From positions 1-64,000 of the forward strand of contig NZ_JAULBL010000002.1 in the NCBI RefSeq assembly GCF_030512175.1: a DNA stretch of 64,000 nucleotides, in the 5' to 3' direction. Below the pieces are notes generated by a model. That model did not search any database, was not told where the DNA came from, and saw only the letters and a program-made list of their open reading frames with translations. The stretch comes from Paeniglutamicibacter sulfureus (GTDB lineage Bacteria; Actinomycetota; Actinomycetes; Actinomycetales; Micrococcaceae). The position numbers and the translations under genes were made by a program. Every line of letters starts with the position of its first letter. The stretch's first letter is position 1. Of the stretch, positions 42,380 through 50,626 are shown in pieces.

Positions 42380-44010
42380 CGTATTCCGTCCAATGCCGGT
42401 TCGGGTGTCGTCAGGTGGGTGGGTTTGCCGGCAAGCCAGGTGCCAAGGACCTTCACGCCGGCCACGTCGTGTTCCGCGATGGAGCGTGGATCGCTCTCCA
42501 GCCAGACCAGGTCCGCGATCTGCCCCGCTGCCAGGGTTCCGCGTTCGTGGTCGGCAAAGGCCTGGTAGGCGACCTGGGCGCTGTAGGAGTCCAGGGCATC
42601 GACAACGCCGTAGGGGGCCCCGGCCAGCGGAGGAATGTCGGGGTCGGACAGCCCTGTGCGGGTCACTGCCGTGCCGATGCCCGGCATCGGGTGGTGGTGT
42701 GTGACAGGCCAGTCGCTGCCAAAGGACACCCTGACGCCCGAGGCGGCGACCTCGCTGATCTGGAACTGCCGTGACGCCCGTTCGGCTCCAAGCCGTGGGA
42801 AGGTCAGTTCGGTCATGACGGTGTCCCGCTGGGCCCACAGCGGCTCGAAGTTCGCGATGACGCCCAATTCCCTGAACCGTGGCAGGTCGGTGGGGGAGAT
42901 GGACTGCAGGTGGGCCATGACCGGTCGGCGGTCGCGTGGGCCGTTGGCGGCAACGACCGCCGCAATGGTGTCCAGTCCCTGACGAACGGCGGCGTCTCCG
43001 ATGGCGTGCAGGTGCAATTGGAAACCCATGGAATCCACGGCGATCGCCGCATCGATGAGTGAGTGGTCTTCCCAATTGGGCAGGCCGCGGCTGCCGGGGC
43101 AGTCCGCATAGGCATCGATCATGTGGGCCGTGTGCGATTCAACGATCCCGTCCAGGAAGAACTTGATGGTGTTTGCGCTGAGCAGTTCCCCGCCGGCGGC
43201 GATCACGCGGTCCCTGGCTGCGGCAAATTCGGGCAGTTGCCCTGCCCAGCGCAACGGGTCAGCGCGGAAGGCAAGGTTCACCCGGGTGTGCAACGCCCCC
43301 TGTCGTGCGGCGGCGAGGTAGGCGTCGAGGGATTCCGTTTCCACCCATGCGTCTTGCACCCAACTGACACCGGCCCGGGCAAATGCCGAGGTGGCCCGGC
43401 TGAGGGCGGAGACCAAGGTGTCCTGGCCGTGTGCGGGAACATGGGCGGCAACCAGGTCGATGGCGCCGGGTTCGCACAACGTCCCCAGGGGAGAGCCGTT
43501 CGGGCGACGGATGATACGGCCGAGCTCGGGCTCTGGCGTGTCCGAGGTGATCCCGGAAATTTCCAGTGCCCGGGAATTTACCCATACCGTGTGGTAGTCC
43601 CAGGCGCGCAAGAGTACGGGGCGGTCGGAAACGACGCTGTCGAGCCATCGGGCATCGAAGCATCCATCTTCGGACAGTGTTGCGTCGTAGCTGGCACCGA
43701 CGATCCATTCGTCCCCGGGGTGCTCGTCCGCCCAGCGTGCGACTGCGGCCAGGATTTCGTCGAGGTCCGTGCAGTGGCGGATCTGGGGACCGACGTCCTC
43801 GAGCCCGGCAAAGAGGGGGTGGGCGTGGCCGTCGCCGAAGGCGGGCCCGAGGTAGCCGCCGCGCAGGTCATGGAGGACATCGGCGATCGATGCCAGGTCC
43901 CCGGCGGCCGGACCGATGGCGGTGATGATTCCGTCGGTGACCGCCACGGCGGTCGTTTGCCCCGCAGGGGCACCGGCAACCGAGCCCGAATGAAAGACTG
44001 TCAAGGTCAA
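42376..44010 (-). CDS. Amidohydrolase, YtcJ/Amidohydro_3 type
   Basis: A 544-residue metal-dependent amidohydrolase: GPAFGDGHAHPLFAGLED (HxH), KFFLDGIVESHTAHMIDAY, FQLHLHAIGDAAVRQGLD, VMAHLQSISPTDLP and SFGSDWPVTHHHPMPGIG, ending in LAAGQIADLVWLESDPRSI. TTG at 44010 has GGGAG 9 nt upstream and is taken as the start. It is related to, but clearly different from, the amidohydrolase at 19153. It shares an ATGA overlap with the permease and is divergent from the TetR gene, whose operator sits in the gap. Confidence 0.86.
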   Translation of the reverse strand: MTLTVFHSGSVAGAPAGQTTAVAVTDGIITAIGPAAGDLASIADVLHDLRGGYLGPAFGDGHAHPLFAGLEDVGPQIRHCTDLDEILAAVARWADEHPGDEWIVGASYDATLSEDGCFDARWLDSVVSDRPVLLRAWDYHTVWVNSRALEISGITSDTPEPELGRIIRRPNGSPLGTLCEPGAIDLVAAHVPAHGQDTLVSALSRATSAFARAGVSWVQDAWVETESLDAYLAAARQGALHTRVNLAFRADPLRWAGQLPEFAAARDRVIAAGGELLSANTIKFFLDGIVESHTAHMIDAYADCPGSRGLPNWEDHSLIDAAIAVDSMGFQLHLHAIGDAAVRQGLDTIAAVVAANGPRDRRPVMAHLQSISPTDLPRFRELGVIANFEPLWAQRDTVMTELTFPRLGAERASRQFQISEVAASGVRVSFGSDWPVTHHHPMPGIGTAVTRTGLSDPDIPPLAGAPYGVVDALDSYSAQVAYQAFADHERGTLAAGQIADLVWLESDPRSIAEHDVAGVKVLGTWLAGKPTHLTTPEPALDGIR

Positions 44011-44030
44011 GGGGTGCAGCTCCCAACTAA

Positions 44031-44047
44031 ATTTAATAAGATTAAAT
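44031..44047. promoter_or_regulatory. Perfect 17-bp inverted repeat, TetR operator candidate
   Basis: ATTTAAT-AAG-ATTAAAT is a perfect 7-3-7 dyad, very AT-rich within high-GC DNA. It lies midway between the divergent amidohydrolase (start 44010) and TetR (start 44098) genes. Confidence 0.65.
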
Positions 44048-44097
44048 AAACTGTCGCCTACCTTATCTGTGGGCGGAGTCACACGCAAGGGGTTTTG

Positions 44098-44754
44098 GTG
44101 GATTCGTCAGAAGTTCGTCGCGCCGGTCGGCCGCGCACGTCGGTGCTTGACCGCGAAAGGATCCTCGTCGCGGCCCTTAGGCTGCTCAATTCAGTGGGGC
44201 CGGAGAAGTTCTCCATGGCAGCGCTCGCCGGCGAGCTTGGGGTCAAGCCGCCCGCGCTCTACCACCACGTCAAGAACAAGCAGGCGCTGTTGGTGGGGAT
44301 GCGCGAGGTAGTCAATGAGAGCATTGATGTCAGTGGTTTCGGAAGTTTGTCCTGGCGGGAAGCCGTGGAGCGCTGGGCTCGGTCCTACCGGGCCGCATTT
44401 TCCGCACACCCAAATGCCATTGCCCTGTTGGCCACCGAGCCCATCACAGGGGCGACTCGAACCTTGGCCATGTATGAATGCGTAGTGCAGGGATTCCTTG
44501 CCGCCGGCTGGGAGGCCTCCGCAGTCATGGGCGACATGGTGGCGTTGGAGTCGTTCATCCTGGGATCCGCGCTTGATGTGGTTGCCCCGGATGACATGTT
44601 CGATCCCGGCGACGCCGCTGCGCAAACCCCGGGGCTGACCGGAGTCCTCGCTGCGCAGTCTGCGCTTGAGGGCTCGCGCGCGAACCATTCCTTTGAGGTC
44701 GGGCTGGCGATCATGATCGACGGTCTGGCCCGGCGCAATGGAGTAGGCATGTGA
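44098..44754 (+). CDS. TetR-family transcriptional regulator
   Basis: A 218-residue regulator. The N-terminal HTH (about residues 14-60) has RERILVAALRLLNSVGPEKF, then MAALAGELGVKPPALYHHVK and NKQALLVGM, as in the TetR_C_1-like group. The C-terminal helical domain would bind a small ligand. GTG at 44098 has AAGGGG at 44087-44092; a TTG one codon earlier is also possible. It faces the amidohydrolase-permease operon across a perfect 17-bp repeat, so it most likely represses that operon and itself. Confidence 0.87.
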   Translation: MDSSEVRRAGRPRTSVLDRERILVAALRLLNSVGPEKFSMAALAGELGVKPPALYHHVKNKQALLVGMREVVNESIDVSGFGSLSWREAVERWARSYRAAFSAHPNAIALLATEPITGATRTLAMYECVVQGFLAAGWEASAVMGDMVALESFILGSALDVVAPDDMFDPGDAAAQTPGLTGVLAAQSALEGSRANHSFEVGLAIMIDGLARRNGVGM

Positions 44755-44791
44755 AGTTGGCATTGGCTTGGTCGATGCCCCATCGAATAGG

Positions 44792-44810
44792 ATAGGTTTA
44801 CCTTCCCTAA
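44792..44810 (+). promoter_or_regulatory. Iron box (DtxR/IdeR-type) upstream of the siderophore gene
   Basis: ATAGGTTTACCTTCCCTAA matches 13 of 19 bases of the consensus TTAGGTTAGGCTAACCTAA that I recall. It lies 20 nt upstream of the GTG start of the siderophore-interacting protein. Both outer arms (TAGGTT and CCCTAA) are kept. Confidence 0.6.
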
Positions 44811-44829
44811 TCCAAGAAAGTGGTAATTA

Positions 44830-45678
44830 GTGAGTACGCAGCGTTCAGCACGTCCGGTTCGGCCCCAGGTAGTCCTCGAGGTTTTGGCGAGCGAGCGACT
44901 GAGTCCCCACATGATGCGACTGACCTTCGGCGGGCCGGGGTTCGTGAACTTCCAGGACAAGGCCGTCTCCGACCGCTACGTCAAGATCCTCTTTGCCAAG
45001 CCCGAACTCGGGCTGGTTCCGCCGTATGACCTCGATGCCCTGCGCGAGCAGCTGGCTCCGGAAGACTTCCCGGTTCGACGCACTTACACCCTGCGCCACG
45101 TGGATCTCGAGGCCCAGACCGTGCAGATCGACTTCGTCATCCACGGCGACCAAGGCCTGGCCGGGCCCTGGGCGCAAAACGCCAAGATCGGTGATCAGAT
45201 CTGCTTCGCCAGCCCGGGCGGGCTCTACACTCCCGACCCGGCATTCGACCGCCACCTGCTGATCGGCGACGAGACAGCGCTTCCGGCGATTTCCGCAGCC
45301 GTCGAGGATATGACGCCGGACATGGTGGGCGACATCTACCTTGAGGTGTCCGGTCCCGAGGACGAGGTTCAGCTGGATGTGCCCGCCGGGGTCAACCTCC
45401 ACTGGTTGCACCGCGGCGGCTACTTCACCCCGGAGAACACCAAGCTCGAGGAAACCGTGCGCAACTCCGACTGGCACGAGGGGACCGTGCAGGTCTTCGC
45501 CCACGGCGAGCGTGAGACCATGAAGTCGCTGCGTGCCTACCTCAACGGGGAGCGAGGGGTGGACCGCAAGGCCATGTCGCTCTCCGCCTACTGGGCCTAC
45601 GGGCGTGCTGAGGACGAATTCCAGGCCGAAAAGAAGACGCCCATCGGGCAGATCTACCCCGAGGCGATGAACGCCTAG
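44830..45678 (+). CDS. Siderophore-interacting protein (FAD-dependent ferric reductase)
   Basis: A 282-residue cytoplasmic flavin reductase of the SIP/ViuB type that frees iron from ferric siderophores. The FAD domain has RRTYTLRHVDLEAQTVQIDF and GPAGPWAQ-like GLAGPWAQNAKIGD. The NAD(P)H domain has HLLIGDETALPAISAAVEDM and ends SLSAYWAYGRAEDEF. The start is a GTG. An iron box 20 nt upstream suggests repression when iron is plentiful. It overlaps the convergent alkA gene by 4 nt. Confidence 0.9.
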   Translation: MSTQRSARPVRPQVVLEVLASERLSPHMMRLTFGGPGFVNFQDKAVSDRYVKILFAKPELGLVPPYDLDALREQLAPEDFPVRRTYTLRHVDLEAQTVQIDFVIHGDQGLAGPWAQNAKIGDQICFASPGGLYTPDPAFDRHLLIGDETALPAISAAVEDMTPDMVGDIYLEVSGPEDEVQLDVPAGVNLHWLHRGGYFTPENTKLEETVRNSDWHEGTVQVFAHGERETMKSLRAYLNGERGVDRKAMSLSAYWAYGRAEDEFQAEKKTPIGQIYPEAMNA

Positions 45679-46595
45679 CCAGGTTGCAGGCCGGGGCGAC
45701 CCCTGTTGTCCGAGGCTCCGGGCTTGGGTGAATCGGTCGACACCGGTGCCAATGGGTCCGAGGCCCACAGGTGGACCATGGCGTAGGACCGGTATGGCGC
45801 CCAGGATTCCGCCAATCTGGATGCCTCGCGTTCAGTGATCCTGTTGAGGGCTCGCCTCGCAACCAGGTCGCCGGGCACGAATGCATCCGGATCGCTGCGG
45901 CCGCGCATCTGCAGGTAGTCGGCCGTCCAAGGGCCGACGCCGCGCAGTGCCAGAAGTTCGGCGCGTTCCAACGGGATCCCCGCGGTACCGGAAAAATTCT
46001 TGGCGTCGAAGCTTTCCGCCATGGCGAACAAGGTGGCCGCGCGGGACTTGGTGAGGCCGATGGTTTCACGCAGCATGTCAACTCCGTGCTCGACCACCGC
46101 AGCCGGGGTGGGGAAGAGGCGAAGGCCGTCTGGCCCGTCGTTGCCGTAGGCGCCGACGAACCGTCCGCCAAAGGTCCGGCCCGCCGCCAGGGACACCTGC
46201 TGGCCAAGAATGGTGGTGGCTGCGGCCTCGAAGCCGTTGAGGTATCCAATCAGGCGCAGCCATGGCCGGGACCGGACCAGGGGGCCGAGCAACGGGTCGC
46301 GGGCGAAATGCCCTTGCATGGGTGCGAGGTCCGAATCCAGGTCAAGCCACGCTCGAACCACGACCTCCAGCTCGTCAAGGCCCCGGGCGTCGGCCTCGGC
46401 GCAGGAAAGTCCGACCCCGTCCTCGGCAAACTCCAGCCGGACAGACTTCGGCCCCGAAGCCGTCGAAACCGCCCGGGTGTGCCGCAAGGCGTCGGGTTCG
46501 TGGATGTCGAGCGTGGGAATCGAATGGATGCCGAGAGTGCGCATCATGTGCCCGGGGTCCAGCAAGCCGTTGGATTTCAGGAGGCGCGAGCTCAT
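45675..46595 (-). CDS. alkA: DNA-3-methyladenine glycosylase II (AlkA-like)
   Basis: A 306-residue base-excision enzyme. The HhH-GPD core has TILGQQVSLAAGRTFGGRFV, then ALRGVGPWTADYLQMRGRSD and AFVPGDL, with the catalytic Asp in the last motif. The N-terminal 100 residues match the AlkA_N domain. It lacks the Ada domain that is often fused in Actinobacteria. The start overlaps the stop of the TagI gene upstream (ATGA), so the two alkylation glycosylases form one unit. Confidence 0.88.
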   Translation of the reverse strand: MSSRLLKSNGLLDPGHMMRTLGIHSIPTLDIHEPDALRHTRAVSTASGPKSVRLEFAEDGVGLSCAEADARGLDELEVVVRAWLDLDSDLAPMQGHFARDPLLGPLVRSRPWLRLIGYLNGFEAAATTILGQQVSLAAGRTFGGRFVGAYGNDGPDGLRLFPTPAAVVEHGVDMLRETIGLTKSRAATLFAMAESFDAKNFSGTAGIPLERAELLALRGVGPWTADYLQMRGRSDPDAFVPGDLVARRALNRITEREASRLAESWAPYRSYAMVHLWASDPLAPVSTDSPKPGASDNRGRPGLQPG

Positions 46596-47188
46596 GCCGT
46601 CCAGATGCCCGAGGTGCCGCGGCGATGGGATCCCAACAAATGGGTGTCCACGATGCCCAATGCCTCCATGAGCGCAAACATGGTCGTGGGTCCCACGAAG
46701 GCGAAGCCGCGCTTCTTCAGCGCCTTTGACATCGCCACGGATTCGGGGCTGGTGGTGGGGATGTCCTCGAGCGCGTTCGGTGCCGGGGTGGAATCGGGCT
46801 GGAACGACCAGATGAAGTCGGCCAGGCCGCCGTCCTCGCGCAGTGCGATGGTGGCCTTCGCGTTTTTGATGGTCGCCAGGATCTTGGCGCGGTTGCGGAT
46901 GATCCCGGCGTTGCCCAGCAGCTCTTCGACCTTCGCATCGCCGAAGCCCTCGATGACCTCGGGGTCGAACCCGGCGAAGGCCTCGCGGAAATTCTCGCGC
47001 TTGCGCAGGATGGTGGCCCAGGACAGCCCGGCTTGGAACGCCTCGAGGCTCAGCCGCTCAAAGACGCCGTGCTCATCACGCACCGGCATTCCCCACTCGG
47101 TGTCGTAATAGGTGCGCATCATCGGGTCAGTCGCCGCCCAGGACGGTCGGGCGAGGCTGTCTTCGCCAATGATTATTCCGGTGCTCAT
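46592..47188 (-). CDS. tag: DNA-3-methyladenine glycosylase I (TagI), lacking the zinc ligands
   Basis: A 198-residue glycosylase that removes 3-methyladenine. Family marks are DTEWGMPVRDEHGVFERLSL, LSWATILRKRENFREAF, NRAKILATIKNAKA and KKRGFAFVGPTTMFALMEA. In E. coli Tag a structural zinc is held by Cys4, His17, His175 and Cys179. Here the matching positions read Ser (RPSW), Tyr (YYDTEWG), His (THLLG) and Ser (GSHRR), so only one ligand remains. The ATG at 47188 fits the family; the longer frame is ignored. It is divergent from the ArsR gene and co-transcribed with alkA. Confidence 0.88.
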   Translation of the reverse strand: MSTGIIIGEDSLARPSWAATDPMMRTYYDTEWGMPVRDEHGVFERLSLEAFQAGLSWATILRKRENFREAFAGFDPEVIEGFGDAKVEELLGNAGIIRNRAKILATIKNAKATIALREDGGLADFIWSFQPDSTPAPNALEDIPTTSPESVAMSKALKKRGFAFVGPTTMFALMEALGIVDTHLLGSHRRGTSGIWTA

Positions 47189-47216
47189 GTTCCAATCCTG
47201 CCACGGCTCTTCCTCG

Positions 47217-47260
47217 TTGGCTTTATCGCCACAAATCGCTATCATCGTAATATGACGATG
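47217..47260 (+). promoter_or_regulatory. Leaderless promoter with ArsR operator over the start codon
   Basis: TTGGCT (47217-47222), 17 nt, then TATCAT (47240-47245) predicts a transcript starting at about 47252, exactly the ATG of the ArsR gene. CATCGT (47243-47248) and ACGATG (47255-47260) form a perfect inverted repeat that covers the -10 and the start codon. No ribosome site is present, which agrees with a leaderless mRNA. Confidence 0.65.
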
Positions 47261-47650
47261 CTAGCTCGAGCGGACCACGAACGCCAGGACGCCCTTGAAA
47301 GCCATGCAGCAGCAGCGGCCCTTTTCCATGGACTGGCCGACCCCACTCGGCTGATGATCCTGGCGCACCTGCGCACCGGGGAGCACAAGGTCAAGGAACT
47401 CACCGAGCACCTGGGCCTGGCCCAAAGCACCGTGAGCGCCCACCTTTCCTGCCTCCGCGACTGCGGCCTGGTGACCTCGCGGGCACAGGGTCGGGCCAGC
47501 ATGTTCTCGCTGGCAAACCCGCAGCTGTTGCTGGAGTTGCTTGGCGATGCGAACCATTACATCGGCATCAGCGAAGACCACGAACTGGACACGCACGACT
47601 TCACCGCGGTTCATGATCCTTCCCGGGCGCAGGAAGGCGTCCGCCAATGA
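47252..47650 (+). CDS. ArsR/SmtB-family metal-responsive repressor
   Basis: A 132-residue winged-helix repressor. The DNA-binding part reads LADPTRLMILAHLRTGEHKV, then LTEHLGLAQSTVSAHLSCLR and DCGLVTSRAQGRASMFSLA. The C-terminal end has HELDTHDFTAVHDP, with His and Asp residues that could bind metal, as in CmtR- or CzrA-like sensors. It starts at ATG 47252 with no ribosome site. The CDF exporter overlaps its stop, so metal likely releases the repressor from the repeat over its own start. Confidence 0.87.
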   Translation: MTMLARADHERQDALESHAAAAALFHGLADPTRLMILAHLRTGEHKVKELTEHLGLAQSTVSAHLSCLRDCGLVTSRAQGRASMFSLANPQLLLELLGDANHYIGISEDHELDTHDFTAVHDPSRAQEGVRQ

Positions 47651-48561
47651 GCCACGACCACGACCACGGTTCGGCCACCACCAACCGCAAGAAGCTGGCC
47701 TGGGCCTTTGGCATCACCGCGACGATCCTCATCGCCGAGGTGATCGGAGCATTTCTCACCAACTCGTTGGCGCTACTCGTTGATGCCGCACACATGCTCA
47801 CCGATTCCACCGGTCTGCTGCTGGCACTGACCGCGGCCACGCTGGTCATGCGAAAGCCCACCGCCAAGCGCACCTGGGGATTCCGCCGGGCGGAAGTGCT
47901 CTCCGCGACCCTCCAGTCGGCCTTGCTGCTCGGTGTGGGTGTCTATGCGCTGATCGACGGCGTTCGTCGCCTTTTTGAGCCGACGGAAATCTCCGGCGGC
48001 GGTCTGCTGGTTTTTGGCATCATCGGCCTGCTTGGCAATGTCGCCTCGATGCTGATCCTGGCTTCCGGCAAGGACGACAACCTGAACATGAGGGCCGCCT
48101 TCCTGGAAGTCGTCAACGACGCCCTGGGATCCGTTGCCGTGATCATCTCCGCGATCGTCATCTCCATGACTGGTTGGATGCAGGCGGACTCGATCGCCGC
48201 CATGTTGATAGCAGCGCTGATCATCCCGCGTGCGTTGAAGCTGCTGGGGGAGACCACGCACATCCTGCTGGAATCCACCCCCAAGGGCCTTGACCTCGAA
48301 GACGTCCGCGCCCATCTGGTCGCACACCCGTTGGTGTTGGCGGTCCACGACCTGCACGCCAGCCAGATTGCCACGAACCTACCGATTCTTTCCGCCCACG
48401 TCGTGGTGGAGGACGAGGCATTCCACACCGGCGCCGCGGCAACCCTGCTGGGTGAATTGCAGTCGTGCGTCGCCGAGCACTTCGAGGTGAGCATCGAGCA
48501 TTCGACCTTCCAGATCGAGTCACACAGCCACCAGGCCCCGGAGCACGAGCGGCACGACTAG
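47647..48561 (+). CDS. CDF-family cation efflux transporter (CzcD-like)
   Basis: A 304-residue inner-membrane metal:H+ antiporter with six membrane segments. It starts with a His-rich tail (SHDHDHG). The first metal site is in VDAAHMLTDS (HxxxD). The second, in FLEVVNDALGS, has Glu where HxxxD is common, which may alter metal choice. The cytosolic C-domain has VHDLHASQIATNLPILSAHV and a His-rich end. It overlaps the ArsR gene (ATGA). Zinc, cobalt or cadmium export is likely. Confidence 0.88.
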   Translation: MSHDHDHGSATTNRKKLAWAFGITATILIAEVIGAFLTNSLALLVDAAHMLTDSTGLLLALTAATLVMRKPTAKRTWGFRRAEVLSATLQSALLLGVGVYALIDGVRRLFEPTEISGGGLLVFGIIGLLGNVASMLILASGKDDNLNMRAAFLEVVNDALGSVAVIISAIVISMTGWMQADSIAAMLIAALIIPRALKLLGETTHILLESTPKGLDLEDVRAHLVAHPLVLAVHDLHASQIATNLPILSAHVVVEDEAFHTGAAATLLGELQSCVAEHFEVSIEHSTFQIESHSHQAPEHERHD

Positions 48562-48604
48562 GTGATACGCACCTGACGCATGTGGGGATTTTCGGTATTG
48601 CGTG

Positions 48605-48655
48605 AAGCGCCCGTGGTCTAGTTTTTGAAACTGGACCACGGGCGCTTTGTTTTGC
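48605..48655 (+). terminator. Strong rho-independent terminator
   Basis: A nearly perfect 20-bp stem with a 3-nt TTG loop (48605-48647; arms start AAGCGCCCGTGG and end CCACGGGCGCTT) is followed by TGTTTTG. It ends the ArsR-CDF operon. It is the only clear stem plus T-run in the window. Confidence 0.9.
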
Positions 48656-48732
48656 CGGCACGTTGCTCGACGGCCCACGGACGAGATTCCTCGGATCGGT
48701 TTGCCTCATGACGGTGGGGTGTTGCGCTCTCG

Positions 48733-48762
48733 TTGAACTTTACCTTCGGAAATAAAGTTTAA
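48733..48762. promoter_or_regulatory. AT-rich inverted repeat, candidate operator of the P450 cluster
   Basis: AACTTTA (48736-48742) and TAAAGTT (48753-48759) are a perfect 7-bp dyad with a 10-nt spacer. Three more outward positions extend the arms with one mismatch. It stands about 280 nt upstream of the first cluster gene. Confidence 0.45.
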
Positions 48763-49037
48763 AAGGCCATTCGCATCGCGGGGAAGGCTGGTGCGATCGT
48801 CTTATTTTCTGCATGAAGTTAGGCTTTTCGCCCCGAGGCTGGTGATGTTTGGGGCGAATTGGCCATATTTGGCCATCGATGTCGGCTTGGCCCGCTGTGG
48901 AAATGTTTTCGGAGGCCTTGCGCACTAAATCATTCACAGATACAGTTTTTATTTATCAGAGGCCGCGTGATGTGAATCACAAGGGTGCGTGGCTCTGTTC
49001 ACTCGACCCAACCACCGAAATCCAACAAGGAGACGTC

Positions 49038-50555
49038 GTGTCCATAGAGTCACGTAAAGTACCTGAGGCCTCATCGCATGTGCATGACGAGGACGCCGCT
49101 CACCTGGCATCTCTCGGCTACGAGTATGAAGCCCAGTTCAAGCGAGAAATGACGTTCTGGGGGAACGTCTCGCTGGGGTTCACTTACTTATCGCCCGTGG
49201 TGGGAATTTATTCTCTCTTTGCGATCGCATTGGGCACCGCGGGGCCCCCGATGTTTTGGTCATTGCTCATAGTTGGAGCCGGGCAGATGTTCGTCGCCAT
49301 GGTCTTTGGTGAAATCGTGTCGAACTACCCGGTGGCCGGCGGAGTCTACCCGTGGTCGCGACGGCTGTGGGGCCGCAAGTGGGGTTGGATGAATGGCTGG
49401 GTTTACCTTGTCGCGCTTCTGACGACGATCGCCTCCGTGGCTTACGGTGCGGGCCCGTATCTTGCGGCCTTCCTCGGAATGGAAAGCAGTGTCGACGCGA
49501 CCATCGTGGCGGCCTTGGTCATTATCGCGCTGGCAACCTGCCTCAACCTGCTCGGCACCGGCGTATTGAACAAGGTTGCCATGCTCGGCTTGATCGCAGA
49601 ACTCGGCGGTGCCGTCGTCGTGGGCCTCTGGTTGATTATCGGACACCGCAACCATGACCTAGGCGTACTCTTTGAAACCTTCGGCGCCGGTGAGGGGTCC
49701 GACTACTTCGTGGCCTTCGCGGCAGCAGGATTGATAGGCATCTTCCAGTACTACGGCTTTGAGGCCTGCGGCGACGTTGCGGAAGAAGTCCCGAACCCAG
49801 GTCGCACCATCCCCAAGGCCATGCGCATGACAATTTACATTGGGGGAGCGGCAGCGATGTTTGTCTGTCTCTCGCTCATCCTCGCCGTCCCCGACTTCGG
49901 TGCAGTGATTTCAGGTGCCGACTCCGACCCGCTCGTGGGCGTTCTGATGGCGGCATTTGGCCCTGTTGGATACAAGGTCGTGCTCGGGGTGGTGTTGGTT
50001 TCCTTCGTCTCATGCGTCTTGAGCCTCCAGGCTGCTGCGAGCCGTCTGACCTACTCCATGGCCCGGGACGGAATCCTGCCATGCAGTTCCCTGCTGAGCC
50101 GATTCAGCGATCGCCGCCACGTACCTCCGTATGCGCTGCTGATCGCCGGTGTGTTTCCCGCGCTGGTCGTGATCGGTTCCAAGATTTCCGAAGATGCGCT
50201 GGTCGCCATCATCTCCTTCGCGGCCATGGGAATGTACCTGGGATTCCAAATGGTCGTGCTTGCCTCACTGCGGGCCAGGCTCAAGGGCTGGAAGCCTGCA
50301 GGCAAGTACCAGCTAGGTCGCTGGGGCGTTCCGGTCAATGTGATGGCCCTACTGTGGGGCGTACTGGGCATGATCAACATGGCCTGGCCGCGGACACCGG
50401 AAGCCGGATGGTTCGCCAACTACATCGTCTTGATTTCCTCGATCTTCGTCCTTGGAATCGGGGGGCTGTATCTGGCGCTTCGCAAGCCCCACCTCAAGGG
50501 AGACGCCCCCGCCGCGGATGCCTGCAGCGCTCCCGCAACAGTCGGCGGAAGCTAA
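49038..50555 (+). CDS. APC-family amino-acid/amine permease of the P450 cluster
   Basis: A 505-residue inner-membrane importer with about 12 segments. Marks are NVSLGFTYLSPVVGIYSLF in segment 1, SNYPVAGGVYPWSRRLWGRK after segment 2, FQYYGFEACGDVAEEVPNPG in segment 6 and ASRLTYSMARDGILPCSS later. GTG at 49038 has AAGGAG 5 nt upstream; the frame is open further up without a site. It resembles choline/GABA/amine permeases of the APC superfamily. As the first gene before the P450 system, it likely brings in the amine substrate. Confidence 0.86.
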   Translation: MSIESRKVPEASSHVHDEDAAHLASLGYEYEAQFKREMTFWGNVSLGFTYLSPVVGIYSLFAIALGTAGPPMFWSLLIVGAGQMFVAMVFGEIVSNYPVAGGVYPWSRRLWGRKWGWMNGWVYLVALLTTIASVAYGAGPYLAAFLGMESSVDATIVAALVIIALATCLNLLGTGVLNKVAMLGLIAELGGAVVVGLWLIIGHRNHDLGVLFETFGAGEGSDYFVAFAAAGLIGIFQYYGFEACGDVAEEVPNPGRTIPKAMRMTIYIGGAAAMFVCLSLILAVPDFGAVISGADSDPLVGVLMAAFGPVGYKVVLGVVLVSFVSCVLSLQAAASRLTYSMARDGILPCSSLLSRFSDRRHVPPYALLIAGVFPALVVIGSKISEDALVAIISFAAMGMYLGFQMVVLASLRARLKGWKPAGKYQLGRWGVPVNVMALLWGVLGMINMAWPRTPEAGWFANYIVLISSIFVLGIGGLYLALRKPHLKGDAPAADACSAPATVGGS

Positions 50556-50626
50556 AAGCGCGAAGCCACGATCAACCGTTGGGCGACCGCCCAAGAAGTC
50601 CAGTACCACCACGAAAGGATCGCACC

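Larger units (their letters stand above)
48562..49037. other. Intergenic region with terminator and an AT-rich operator-like repeat
   Basis: The gap holds the terminator at 48605-48655 and the inverted repeat at 48733-48762. The rest shows no gene. An open frame that precedes the permease from 48849 has no coding character or ribosome site and is treated as leader. Confidence 0.5.

Noticed and set aside
42380-43075. Upstream extension of the permease frame on the minus strand
   Set aside because: It overlaps the amidohydrolase gene in another frame and has no coding pattern; the ATG at 42379 overlaps a stop codon as expected for coupled genes.
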